NCBI GenBank assembly: GCA_030144725.1
Contig: JASKMD010000024.1
Span: forward strand, 2,967,076-3,031,075
Length of the DNA stretch: 64,000 bases
Direction: 5' to 3'
From: Haematococcus lacustris
Taxonomy: Eukaryota; Chlorophyta; Chlorophyceae; Chlamydomonadales; Haematococcaceae
In this document: piece by piece, positions 40,095 through 51,859 of the stretch
Position numbering within the stretch: the first letter of the stretch is position 1
Layout: each line of letters starts with the position of its first letter
The notes under the pieces: generated by a model
What the model was told of the DNA's origin: nothing
The model's database searches: none
Seen by the model: only the letters and a program-made list of their open reading frames with translations
Program-made: the position numbers and the translations under genes

Positions 40095-40534
40095 GGGTGC
40101 AGGCAATGATGAGAGGGTACGTTAGCTGATAGTGAAGCTTCTTACATCCATCAGCTGCCCCCAGTGCCTCAAACGAACGTGCGTCCTCCACAAGTCACAC
40201 GCTGCGGTGTGATCATAATGTCGGACTGCGGACTCCCGTAACTGTTCGCAGGCATCTACTAAAGTGACTATGTGGGGACATCCGTATTATTTGCCGGTTA
40301 CCGCGTCCAAAGTACACGGCTGACTGCAGTCAGCTTGTTCAATGAAGCGTTGTCACTAGCTCAGTATTGAAAGAACCAGTACACTTGCCCGCAAGCATCC
40401 ACCGTCAGGCAAGCTTCTCCTCCACAAGGCAAGCTGCATCACGGCAACCTGCAAGGCAGGCAGGCTGCAACTCCCAACGGCGTAGCTCAAGGTTACGGGG
40501 CGTGCCTTGCGCTGTTCATACAGGGTTGCTTCTG
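40095..40534. promoter_or_regulatory. Shared divergent promoter region, unit 1
   Basis: 440 bp between the hydrolase start (40094, minus) and the protease start (40535, plus). It is strongly conserved with units 2 and 3, including a block around gtgatcataatgtcggactg. No TATA box is certain. Units 2 and 3 carry an extra cttgcgcctgccc near the middle that is absent here. Confidence 0.55.
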
Positions 40535-43500
40535 ATGGAGTGCAGCAGGCCGGGCTGCAGCAAAGTGGTACTGGCGCTGGTCCTAGTCCTTTCTCGCTGT
40601 GCGGATGTAGTTGGACATTTCAGCGATGGCGACCTTGGGCGAGCAAGTTTGCCAGTGTTTAGTGCACCAGCGGTGCCCACAGCGGCGACGTCGCCACCTG
40701 CTTGGCACACAGGCAAGCACACAGGTGCAGGTCCAAGGTTTGCTTGACGGGGGCCTTCACCTTGCTGACCCGGACCTGATGCGTAGGTACGCTTGTGGTC
40801 AGGACTATCAGCCTAATTGACGGCAATGATGGCGTAGCAGTGCTACTGCGTGAACCTGGACAGCGCCTAAGGCAGCTGGATGTCGGCCAGGTTGCGCGTC
40901 AGGTGGGGCTGCCCACACTGCAGCCTACACACCTCATGCTGGACCTGCGACCCACCTGACAGGAGATGCCTGGTTGGCCTGCCGCATGCAGTTTGAGAGC
41001 ATACTGCCAGGGACACTGCTACGCGTGTTTGCGAGGGACCTGGGCCCCAATGCATTGCTGGTGCTGCAATTCCTTGTGATAACGCCGGTCCAAGACGGCA
41101 GCAGTCCTGGGAGCTCCAGTCAGGCAGGCAGCTGGGATGACCAGTCAAGCAGTGGCTCCAGCAGTGCCAGCGCAAGGTTCTCCGTTGCTGCCCTGGCTGG
41201 GGACCTAGCAGCCGCCAGCCCCTGGGTTCAGAACACGGCGGTGACTTCGGTGCCCACCTTGTTCATGATTGCTGGGATGTGCGACTCTCCCGCTGCAACT
41301 GTCCCGTCGGTAAGAGCAGCTTATACTTAGTACACCCAGCAATGGCACGGAGGTGCATGTGCATGGTGCACAGCTCTCCTTTGGCACCCATTGAATTTGA
41401 GGCATCTGCTGCCTGCGCGTAAGCAATGGCAGTGCCTGCTCACTGTCAATGCACAGGAGCTAGAAAAGGTGTTGTTCAATGTCCCTGGCTCTCGTGCCAA
41501 GACGCTCCAGAGCTACTACTCGGAATGTTCTCAAGGCATGGCATCTCTCAACAGTACCAACAGCAGAGTGAGCTTGCAGGGCATGCAAGCCTGCTCTCAC
41601 TCATGCAGCAGGCCGGGCTATGGAGGGTCCAGCATCTGATGCAACAGAGGGTGTTGTTTGTTTGTCCATGCAGGTGGTGGGGCCCATCACTATTCCCTGC
41701 AGCTACAGCTCCGACAGCCTGACCTTCAGCACGAAGTCCTGCGAGTATAGTGACTCGGACGGCTGGATTCAGTACGCCAGTCAGCAGGCAGCAGTAAGTT
41801 GCAAAGTCTGACAATGCATGCACACATCGGCCATGTGTCGTGCATGACCGTTGGCTACTTTCACTCGCTGTCAACAAACACTCCTCCTTTGCTGGCGGTG
41901 GCCTGCCTGCAGTCCCTCTATGGTGTGGACCTGAGCTTGTACAAGCATCGTGTGCTGATCATGCCCATGTACTACATCTATGATGCTGGCTGTAATTGGA
42001 TGGGGCTGGGCACTCTGGGACCAGATGCCACAGGACCCAATGGCGAGTATCTGTATTCAAGGTGGGCCTGCTGTCTCTTCAGCCTGGCAACGCAATCCTT
42101 GGGCCCATGCAGTTCGTAGACCACCATGCATGGATGGCTACAGCATTAGCCTTTGTGATGCTTGCTGTGAGACTTCAATGCATGGGACTCTTTCATCTCT
42201 CATCGCATACGCTCATCCAGCACAGCAAGTGTTGCATGACATGGGGCAACCCTCTGCTGCTTGCGGTGGCGTGCAGTGTGTGGATCACTGGGGAGTACTG
42301 GAGGCAGGTGATGGCCTACATGCACGAGCTGGGCCACACCAACTACCTTCACCACAGGTGTGCAACGCCACACTGCATCACAACCCGTTGCAATCCAATA
42401 GAATACATGCCAGCTGCTACTGCCACAAAGCCTAGCTCAAAGCAGTGTGCTCCTCACCGATCATGTCCTATAGGTGCGCATGCACACCAGGGTATGAACC
42501 TATTCCTTGTCACTTTGAGTTATAAACCATGCATTAGGGCGAAACGAACAAAGCAACACTGATGCACACAGGTCATACCCAGCAGAAATCGCACTACCCT
42601 TTACTGCTGCTGCTGTGTTGCTGCCCGCATGGAGCAGTGCTATGGGAAGTTGTGACTACTGCGACTACACCTGCCCCATGGGAGGCTGCTGTGACACCCG
42701 CTGCTTCAACCCGCCACACAACTGGCAACTGGGCTGGGGCTCACCCATCGTCACCCTCAACTCCATCACCCTCCCCCCTGGTTTGCCCGTCACATTGACC
42801 CTGCCCCCGCAGCAGGTGTGTGGCAACAGGAGTCTGCAGGCAGTTGTGACACCATGTATGCCAGAGACCTTGCTTGCATTTCAGCGCAGTGTTGACAGAT
42901 GGTCATGGATGGAAGCAATGATGTACAGTGTTTTGCTGTTGCAGGCAACAAAGCAGAACATGGTGCTGATTGTGCCTGACTGGTTGAGTACAGCTCAAAA
43001 GGGCACCTCAAGGCCTGTTGCCTGGTTCCTGGGCTACAGGTAAAGCAGGGCAGACACTGCATTCTTTGCCAAGTGCAAGTTCTAGTGAGCCGACAATGCT
43101 TTAGGCAAGGTAGACCTGTGCTGCAACTAGGTTTCCATGTTGATGCCCAGTATGCTCCCTTGCCTGCACAAGCCTTCAATGGGCTCACCAGCCCACCCAC
43201 CATCTGACCCATGCTGCATGCCATGCACCACAGGACTGCAACAGGAGCATATGACGATGACATTCCACCAGAGAACCAGTTCACCACAAACATCTATTGG
43301 TGAGTAGCATGTGCCAGTGTGGCGTGGTTTGAGTTCTTCAAGTGTGTTGTTTGTTGTTCTTGTTACTATGTCATGGTATACAATGCCAGAAAGGTGGGTT
43401 GAGCTGGGCATGACTTCACCCACATCCCTACCCATGTGATCGCCTTTTGCTTCGCATGACTTCAGTCGCTTGCACCTGCTGCCATCTTAGCCCATGTGCC

Positions 43501-45410
43501 GTGACTGCCAGCATAGGTGGGACGGTGGGGCTCAGCGTGTGTGGCGCCTGACTCGCTTAGTGGCCAGTGTGGGCAATGGCCAGGCCTGGCGGAACACCAC
43601 CAACCAGCTGGTGAGTAGCCTGCCCACCCTGCACGTTGGCTTGACGACATGAACAGTGCAGTCAGCTGTGGGTGCTAGGTGTCCACCATTGAAGGGTTGG
43701 CTGGGGCCAGGATGTATTTCAATGACAAACCATGAGCTAGAGTGCCAGCGACATTGCCAGCACCGAGGGCAAACCCAAACTGTGCGTGTGTTCCTGGTGG
43801 AAAACAATTCAGCCACAAGCAAGTGTGTGTTCAGCTGCAACCAAGGCTGTGGGGTGCTGCGGCCAGGTGGTACGCCAGCTGCAGACCCGTGGTGATGGTG
43901 CCACCATCTCCATTTGCCGGTGGAACCAAGCAGTTGAGACAAACTGCAAAGATGGCCTTGACAACGATTGTGACGGCCTGACGGATGCTTTGGTGCGTGT
44001 GCCATCGCTGTCTGGCTATATGGGCGTCTGGGAGAGCATGCACCACGTGCATACACTCTGCACCTACCTACCAGCACCTTAACCTCCACTAGGGCCGTAT
44101 TGTGACAAGCCTGTGGAGCCCAGACATGAGCCTGCTACTGCTGAGCAGCAGGTTTCAAGCCCTACTCAGTGATATGAACTTCATTCACTTTAGAGCGGCG
44201 GTGGAGAAGTTATGACGGTTTTGGCAAAGAAATGTCCGGAATTAAGCAATTTACTGTGTACCTTAACCTAGACCCTCCGATCCTCTCGTTGCTTGCCTTG
44301 AGGCTAGCGAGCACCTGCGCTGGTACCAACAGCAGCGACGTGTGATCACACAGCACAGGGCATTCACAGTTGGGGCAGACCACACCACGACAAACCTTGC
44401 CATTGCGGGCGTTTCTTCGGGCGCTTTCGCTTGGCTGTGTTCTTCCGTTTCATCGGAAGCAAATCGTCACTAGGCTCATGCCAGCTACCAGCTCATACCT
44501 GCTCACATCAGTATCAGTATCACTCCCCCACATCACTCTTACTCCATTTTCACATGTCACACACCTTGTTATGTCATGTTGATGTTCTAGTAGGGACAGA
44601 GTATTGGTGGCCAGGCATTGCTGGTGCAGTGCACACAGCACTGTGCGAATGTGTACCAGCACAAATGCACTGACTGAAGCTGCCTGGCTGTGGTGTCCCT
44701 GCTGATGCCCTCAGGACCCCGACTGCCAAAGTCCAGGGCCAGTGGGGACCAGCTCCTCCATCCTTATCCCCAGCCCGCCCTCGCCACCTCGCCCGCCCTT
44801 CCCTGCCTCCCCGCCATCACCTGGCGCTCCAGACGCACCTGACTGGCCCACTAACCTCCACCTGGCTCCCACCTCTGCCGCCCCCTCAATCCCACCTCCT
44901 CCCCCTACCACGCCTCCCTCACCATCCCTTCCCTCCCCCACTCCGCCCCTTCCTTCCCCCACTCCACCCCTACCCACACCCCCAGCTAATCAACCTCTCC
45001 CACCCACACCAATCCAAGTCATCAACAAACGACCCCCACCTCTGCAGGGCACTCCCATTGAGACCAGCCCTTTGCCCTCCCCCCCACCGCCCAAAAACAC
45101 GAAGCCACCTCCTCCACTCGAACAGGCAAAGCCCCCCCAACCCCCACCACCCCCACCACCCACCCCACCTCCACCTGTACCGCCCCCATCCCAACCGCCT
45201 CCCCTCCCCAACAGGTCACCACCACCTCCAGGACCCAGGCCCTTGCCGCCCTCCCCCGGCACAGTGACATCCGCCCCCTCAACCACCCCTCCACCCCCAA
45301 CCACGCCTCCCTCACCCTACATGTCTTCCCCAACTCCGCCCCTTCCTTGCCCGACTCTACCTATCCCCACCCAGGTGACCTTGGCCTGGGCTCAAACAAT
45401 CAAACAGTGA
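40535..45410 (+). CDS. Gametolysin-type secreted metalloprotease (peptidase M11), copy 1, 3' end frameshifted
   Basis: Volvocine M11 enzymes are secreted zinc proteases that cut cell-wall or extracellular-matrix glycoproteins. Exons: 40535-40724, 40787-40897, 40963-41309, 41457-41567, 41674-41793, 41913-42061, 42277-42357, 42638-42815, 42945-43039, 43234-43299, 43517-43610, 43867-43992, 44715-45410; about 787 residues. Seen: signal peptide VVLALVLVLSRCADVVG; zinc site HELGHTNYLHH (His359, Glu360, His363, His369); Met-turn region YTCPMGGCCDTRCFNPPHNW; the family C-terminal motif NCKDGLDNDCDGL; then a Pro-rich (PPS/PPPP) stalk of about 200 residues. Relative to copy 2, a 64-nt deletion after 45390 shifts the frame, so the protein ends QTIKQ and loses a Cys-containing C-terminal module whose remnant lies at about 45411-45860. 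The exon 2 donor (GTCAGG) is the least certain junction. Confidence 0.9.
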
Positions 45411-46127
45411 ACCTCTTCATACCCCTCTCCTACGACTCAGCACCCTCATACCATTGCATGCCAGAGCGGCTGTCGATTTGGACAGTCTGCATAACTTCAG
45501 GCGGGCAGTGCATTGGCACTCCATGGTGAGTGATGGCATCTATGGCTGTGTGCCCTTTCACATGATATGTACATGTGAACAGGCGACGCATCAGCAGGTG
45601 GCTCCAAGCCTCTTCCCGTGCGCTGCCCTTGTCTCGCAGCTTGGCCACATCTCTCACGCCTGTTCTTAGCTCCATGTCTGGTTATGACTATGCTGCTCCT
45701 CCCTGCTTGGTGCTGTGTGGAGGGGAATGTGGTGGGGAGGTAGTGGGCAGGTGGTGGGCAGGCCCGGCAGCTACAAGCTGTCAGGCCGTCAGGCTGGGTT
45801 GGATTGGGCTATGTGGCCACCACAGCAGCCTGCTACAACACCAGCAACCCTTGTGACGGACCACCTGGTGTTCTCTGCCTGAAGTCAGCCACTCAAGAGG
45901 CCGAAGCGGGCCCAAAGCGCAGTGGTCTCTGCCTGAAGCCAGCCACTGAACAGGTTAAAGCGGGGCCTTGAGTGGTGCCCAGTGGTGGGCCCCGAGCAGC
46001 TGACCCAGGTGCCAGACAGCCACCAGCAGCCAGCAGCTCAAACTCATCACTCTCCGTCCCTCCTGCCTCCCGAGGGCAAGGCAGCCCATTCCACACACCT
46101 CAGCCTCAGTGCCAGGCAGGTGACTGA
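45411..46127 (+). other. Protease copy 1 C-terminal remnant and spacer
   Basis: The sequence that encodes the C-terminal module in copy 2 is present but out of frame with the Pro-rich exon. It includes IWTVCITSGGQCIGTPW and an exon with SGYDYAAPPCLVLCGGECGG. A further 10-base tandem duplication (gtgggcaggt) near 45740 separates it from copy 2. At about 45870-45970 a 60-bp segment encoding GVLCLKSAT/SGLCLKPAT-like sequence is repeated twice. Confidence 0.6.
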
Positions 46128-46419
46128 ACCAAGAATGCAACTGCAACTCAGCCAGGGGAGCAGAGGAGAGTGGGTGGCGCCTGGTCGAGCTGCGTAAACG
46201 GCCGGAACGGTCTCCGCTGTCCGCTGAGGGGATGAAGGAGTACTCGGACTGAACTGGGACTAAATGTACTCCGACTGGACTTGGATTTGGACTGGATTTG
46301 GCCTTATACTATCTGCAGCTGCCAGGACGTCCTACAAGGGTTCAAGGGCAGCAGCCATCCCAGCCCAGGCCTGGCCTGCCAAAGCCCGACAGGGCCATCT
46401 ATCCGACTACCCTTCAGCG

Positions 46420-49400
46420 TCAAGCAGACAGCTCCACCGCCCCGGACACTGGTGGTGCGACCTTTAGGGTTCGTGCCCAGAACTGCATGACGCGCCTCAC
46501 CTCCTGCAACACCCATAACAGGCCATCACAGGCTGTGGCAGCAGCAGCTGGCTGTAGGGGGGCACCCAGAGAGGCAGTGGCGGTGGCAGTGACGAGACCT
46601 TGTGAAGAGAATGGCCTTGCGCTGTTTGGTGTTTGCAGGGCAGGTGCATGCATGCCTAGGTGCATGCGGGCTCACCTCCTGGTTCCCTCCTAGCATGCTG
46701 TGAGCTTTGTTGGGGACGGAGATTAGGACTGCGTCTAGGTTGCCGTGGTGATTGCGGAGGCAGTTGTATGTCCTGCGCAAGGGTGAGATCAGGGTCAGGG
46801 CCAGAGCCAGGGGCAGAAGCAGGGCAGGGCAGCAGGGTGTACTATGTGCAAACATGGCACTGCTGCTGCCGCTGCCACCGCTTACTGTTCTGCTGCAGCC
46901 GCAGAGCAGACGGTGTCTTCAGTGCCCCGAGTCAGGAGCACCGGCGTCCCAGCACCTTCCCTGCAGCTGCCACCCCCGCCACCCATTCTCTCGCCTGCCT
47001 CCTGCCCTTCCTTGCCCTGCTTAGGGTCGGGAGGTACAGTGAAAGTAGCTGAGGGTCTGCTTGCAGCGCTGCTGGGCCCAGACCTCATGGGGTGCTGCTG
47101 CTGCAGGGACTCTTCAAGCAACGGCCCGGCTATGGATACAACGCTGCACAAGACGGCATCAGCAGCATCAGCGACAGCGGAAGCATTGGCAGCAGCGCCA
47201 ACAGCAGCAGCGGCAGCAGCGACATCAAGCCTGACAACCTGATGCCAGCAGCCGCACAGGTCGCATCAACTCAGTTCAGTGTTCTCTAGCCTCTTGGGCT
47301 GATCTGCTTGGTTATGGCAATAGTACACAGCATGCATTAATGTTTAAGATCAGGGCAGGGATGTGCATGAAGGGCAGGGAAGGCATGACGAGCAGCTTAG
47401 GGCGACGAAAGGTTGGGGTAGGAGGTCGTCATGGTAAGGCTAGGGCGGGGCGCGGCAAAGGGATCTGCGAGGGATGGGGTGCGACGGGGATGGCCGCCTA
47501 CCCTGCCAGTGCCTGCGATCCTCGGTGCTGCGTCGCGACCTCCAGGGCGAGGGTGCCACCTTGGGAAAAGCCGAAGAGCGACAGCTGATTGTAACGCCAG
47601 CGCCCACTGTCGACGAGGCGACGCAGCAGCTCGGATACGAGGCGTGCGGTGCGAGCCAGGCTGCGCAGGCGCCGCGTCTCCCCTGGTCGTGGCTGCGGCC
47701 GAAAAGAGACACATGTGATGATGCTGGGTCACACTCGCAGCCTTCTCGCGGGTTCCATCACCCCTCATGGACAGAGGCCCTGCTGCTGTTTTGTGTGGAC
47801 TGGTAGACCTGGGACAGCCTCAAGCGGGGGCAGTGTGATTGCGAGCGCTGTGCGGATGGTGGGAGCAGTACAGGGTGCGACCACTGCTTGCTGCCTCAAA
47901 CCTCGAACCCTTCAGACAATGCAACCTCACCTGCAGCTCTCTATCCCACACCCTGAAGCTGCACCCACCTGAATAGGCTCCCACCCCTCCTCCTCATGTG
48001 TCACGAACCAGGCGCGCCCGCCATCAGACTCCGGCACCTCCAAGGGTCCACCCAGGGCCAAGCTGGCTGTCTGCAGCCCACAGCCACAGCCGCAGCCACC
48101 ACCTGGGTTCAAGTCCTGCCGCAGGCATGTATGCCCCCTGTCCTCCGTAGCTTTGACCATCCTCTGTCACTCCGCTAGCCCTCGCAGCTTAACCCAGCCC
48201 TCGCAGCTCAGCCCAGGATTAGAAGGGTGATGTGGCTTACACCGCTTAAGCCGTCAGCCGTTAGGCTGCTAGGCCGCCCTCCCCCTCAAGGGGTTCGGGA
48301 CTTTCTGAAACGCACTTCATAGCAAGGTGCACAAACAAAGGTGCACATGGGCTCAACATGAAGTCATGCAAGTTCTCATTGTTGTTCTGTAAAGTCAAGG
48401 CAAACTCCGGCTGCTCCCTGATGGAACTCGTGGCAGTGCACTCAAAGATGAAATGCATGGCGTCATCCACTACCCCCTCTGTGCATCTGGTGCATGTGCG
48501 ATCAATGAAAGTAACCCCCTCAAACCGAGCCTTCTCCACCCCCAGACCGCTGTTGCCTAACCTGAACCTAGTCAGGCTCGTGCGAACTTCTGTAGAGAGC
48601 TGTCTGTTAAGCAGGTGTGGTGCCATGTGATTGATGCCAATGCCGTCCCCATGCTTAAACCATGCAGCATACGAACATCTCTCCCGATGCACCGTCTCAG
48701 GCAGTCTAGGGTCTCCCTCAAACCCAACCCAACGCCTCCCCCACCTCTCGAGCCACTTGACTTCCATAGCCTTGGTGCCTAGGACCATGTCCGGGCTCAA
48801 GGTGAACTCACCCCCCATCAGCTCTCTGGCGGCAAGCTGGAACTGAGCACTCCAACTAGCCTGACAGCTCCTGCCTAACTCCACATCTGCCTTGATGACC
48901 CTCATCAGCAGGTCACTGTGGGAAAGTTTGGCAGTGTTCCAGAACTTGCATGCAGCCCTTAGCCAGTAAAGTTGGAGGGGCAGCTGCCCCAACTCATGCA
49001 GCACCATCAGGCCTGACACTGAGCTACGTACCCTGGCAGCAAACCTGAGAAAGCTGAGCATGCGTGTTTGCACTGGGTTGGAGAGTTGCACACCATGCCC
49101 AAGGAAAGCAGTGCCCCATACCTGGCTGCCATACAGCCCTAAGGGGAGCACAAACGCTCTAATGAGGTGACACAGGGCATATGGATCATGCAGGACCCCA
49201 TACTCTCTGGCACGCTTGCACGCCTGGCGCATGGCGAGGAACATGCCAGCCCTCATATGAGTGGCAGCAAAAGCAGGGGTGGCGCTGGGGTTGAAGTGCA
49301 TGCCTAAATACTTGAACTCTCTCACCACAGGCAGGATCTCATGCTTGTACCCAATGCTAGGTGCTGCAGTCTGTGAGTTGCCATTGAAGACCATCACTTT

Positions 49401-51407
49401 TGACTTGCCCACATTGACTGTAAGGTGTTTCCTGTCTGCAAAGCCTTGCAGCTGGCAGACCAGCCGCTGCAGCCCGTGGGACGAGGTGCTCACCAGGGTC
49501 AGGTCATCAGCATACATGAAATGGGTGACAGGTGTGCCTTGCACTCTCACAGCATCAACAGGACCCAGGAACTCCTTACTAATGTCGTGAACATAGAGAG
49601 CAAACAAGAGTGGGCTGATGGGGCAGCCTTGCTTGACACCTTGGTCTGGAGTCACTGGGGGGGTGCGGTGGGGGCCATCTATCAGCACATAGCTATCATC
49701 CCTATACAGACCCTCCAGGCAGGCAAGCAAGGGCTGTGGCAGCTTGACCCCAACCCGCAAGTGTTCCCACAATTGTTGTCGAGGTATGTGATCATAGGCC
49801 TGTTTGAAGTCAATGAAGGCAGTGAAAAGCTTGCGGTGCTTGGCATCTGCGCTAGCCTTTTGAGCATGGACAAGATGGCGCAGAATGAACATGGGTTGCA
49901 TGGTGCTGCGTCCCGGGATGAACCCAAACTGCTCAGCCCAGGATTAAACCATGATGCAGGAGCAAGGAGGCGGGAACCGGCCCTATAGGGGCAGAAGGGG
50001 CAGGCCTCAGCCCTAGGGGTGGGTGGGGCGTACCTGCGGCAGGGCCAGCTTGGCGGCCAGGGCGGCATAGGGCGTGTGGCGGTCCCCTAGGCCGTGGAAG
50101 AGCAGCAGCAGGTTGGTGTCCAGGCCGTCAGCGGAGCCGGAGTAGCTCCACCCCGCAGCCGACAGGGCTGCTGGCAGGCATGCGGCCACCAGTTGGTGGG
50201 TTGAAATGCCGGGCTCCTGCAGGCCAATGGGAGGGCCAGCTCTGCAGCAGTGAAAGCTGTGCTACCCACCCACCCACAGGCCTGACCGTTCTCCTGCCTG
50301 CGGAGCACCGTACCCTACCCACTCTTGCCTCACACCACACATGAGCACCTAAACCTCAAGCAAACCCTGAATCGGCAGCACTGGAATGTACGCATCAGGG
50401 GCTCATGGCTGAGTTGCAAGCGGCCAGTCCATGCCCCAAATCTTTCATTTGGGCATGATTGAGGATGAAGTCAATCTGAGAAGTACCAGTACTGACCTGG
50501 CTGGCAGTAGCAGGAGACAGCATGATCTCAGGTGGTTGCTCCCGTTTCCATTGCTGTCCCTGCTGCTGCTCTCCCTGCTGCTGCAGGTGCGACAGTGAAG
50601 CCTGGGCACGCTGCTGCTCCAGTTGCCGCAGCAGCTGCTGCACCTGCAGTGCAGCTTGCAGTGATGGGGGAGCCAGCAACACCCCTTGTCAGTGCAGACC
50701 TGAACTAGAGCAACAGCAGGGTAGGTGCGTGGTCGAGCAGTACAATAAGCAAGGTAGGCAGGATGAAAGGCAAGCAGGCAAGAGAAAGGCAGGCAGGGAG
50801 GCGGAGGGAGGAGGCCGGTAGGTATTGATGCGGGCAGGCCCTCCTCCTCTCACCCTGCAGGCCGCAAGTCACCTGCATGTTGCGTGGCTGCAGCTGGTGG
50901 GCCTGGTGGCAGTGGCGCCAGGCCTGCTCCAGTAGCTCTCGCCCTCCCAGTGCCTGCAGGGCCTTGGCTGCCCTGAACAATGCCTTCACATTCCTGCGAT
51001 CACGGCAATGGCATGCACCTATAGAGTGGGCACTGCAAGTCAAAGCAGGTGGTTGCTGGCTCCTCTTGCTGCAGCGGGCAGGTTCATGGCTTACCCAGCA
51101 TCAACAGACAATGCCGCTGTTGCATCCTGCAGGGCTCCTGCCCAGTCCCTCAGCTCAAGCTTGGCTGCAGCTCTGCGCAGCCACAACAGGCATGCTGGGG
51201 GTCAACTGGGATCCAGTTCATGTGTAGGAATGATGGTAATGCTAAGCACCTGTTGGCATACAGCACTTCAAACCCTTTGGGTGGGTCCGAGAGGGCGAGG
51301 GCTGCTTCCAAACCACGTGAGTAGCCACTGATGGCCTGCTCCCAATCTCTCATACGAAAAGCAACATTGGCCTGGTCTTTATGCTGGCTCACTGGGTAGG
51401 GCAGCAT
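46420..51407 (-). CDS. TPR-acyl-protein-thioesterase-like serine hydrolase fusion, copy 2
   Basis: Exons, minus strand: 51407-51250, 51172-51095, 50993-50873, 50643-50497, 50216-50034, 48070-47969, 47692-47502, 47143-46886, 46772-46676, 46503-46420. Every exon has exactly the length of its copy 1 partner, so the 472-residue product and its catalytic triad (GFSQG, TEDT, KAHSML) are preserved. Differences are single substitutions, for example HTPYAAL instead of HTPFAAL and a GTACGC donor at exon 5. Intron 5 (50033-48071) contains a LINE fragment in the same orientation, so the pre-mRNA must splice out about 1.96 kb. Whether the insertion disturbs expression cannot be told from sequence. Confidence 0.82.
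48222..49930 (-). mobile_element. 5'-truncated LINE (non-LTR retrotransposon) insertion with 16-bp TSD
   Basis: A single reading frame encodes the 3' part of a LINE reverse transcriptase, about 555 residues. It opens inside the fingers region (QFGFIPGRST) and has palm motifs FIDFKQAYDHIP, QGCPISPLLFALY and YADD, followed by VGKSKVMVF and YLGMHF. The C-terminal zinc knuckle is CTRC...HFIFEC. No endonuclease domain is present, so the copy is 5'-truncated at 49930. The target-site duplication gctcagcccaggatta lies at 48206-48221 and 49931-49946. Units 1 and 3 have the single uninterrupted site. There is no poly(A) tail; the 3' end reads ...cacatcacccttct on the minus strand. Confidence 0.95.
48261..49930 (-). 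CDS. LINE reverse transcriptase, partial (N-terminus missing)
   Basis: The RT frame remains open to its natural stop at 48261, with no internal stop or frameshift, so the insertion is probably young. The first in-frame ATG (49901) is internal to the domain. RT motif A (FIDFKQAYD), motif B (QGCPISP) and motif C (FMYADDLTL) all keep their key Asp and Gln/Gly residues. The domain alone would lack the N-terminal endonuclease needed for autonomous target-primed transposition. I do not assign a LINE clade. Confidence 0.93.
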
Positions 51408-51859
51408 GGGTGCAGGCAATGATGAGAGGGTCCGTTAGCTGATGGTGAAGCTTCTTACATCCATCAGCTGCCCCCAGTGCCTCAAACGAACGTGCGTCCT
51501 CCACAAGTCACACGCTGCGGTGTGATCATAATGTCGGACTGCGGACTCCCGTAACTGTTCGCAGGCATCTACTAAAGTGACTATGTGGGGACATCCGTAT
51601 TACTTGCGCCTGCCCTTGCCGGTTACCGCGTCCAAAGTACACTGCTGACTGCAGTCAGCTTGTTCAATGAAGCGTTGTCACTAACTCAGTATTGAAAGAA
51701 CCAGTACAACTGCCCGCACGCATCCACCGTAAGGCAAGCTTCTCCTCCAAAAGGCAAGCCGCATCACGGCAACCTGCAAGGCAGGCAGGCTGCAACTCTC
51801 AACGGCGTAGCTCAAGGTTACGGGGCGTGCCTTGCGTTGTTCATACAGGGTTGCTTCTG
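51408..51859. promoter_or_regulatory. Shared divergent promoter region, unit 2
   Basis: 452 bp between divergent starts, nearly identical to units 1 and 3. It contains cttgcgcctgcccttg at about 51603, which unit 1 lacks and unit 3 has with a one-base change. Confidence 0.55.

Larger units (their letters stand above)
36558..46127. repeat. Segmental duplication unit 1 (hydrolase + M11 protease)
   Basis: A 9.57-kb unit whose start (aaccaagaatgc, then agccaggggagcagaggaga) recurs at 46128 and 57486. It contains the two divergent genes described separately. Coding exons and most introns align at high identity with units 2 and 3 by eye. Confidence 0.9.

Noticed and set aside
40861..40962. Read-through of protease exon 2 to a TGA at about 40957
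   Set aside because: The stop is present in all three copies at the same place and is followed by an acag acceptor, so an intron (GTCAGG...ACAG) that restores phase is more likely than three identical nonsense mutations.
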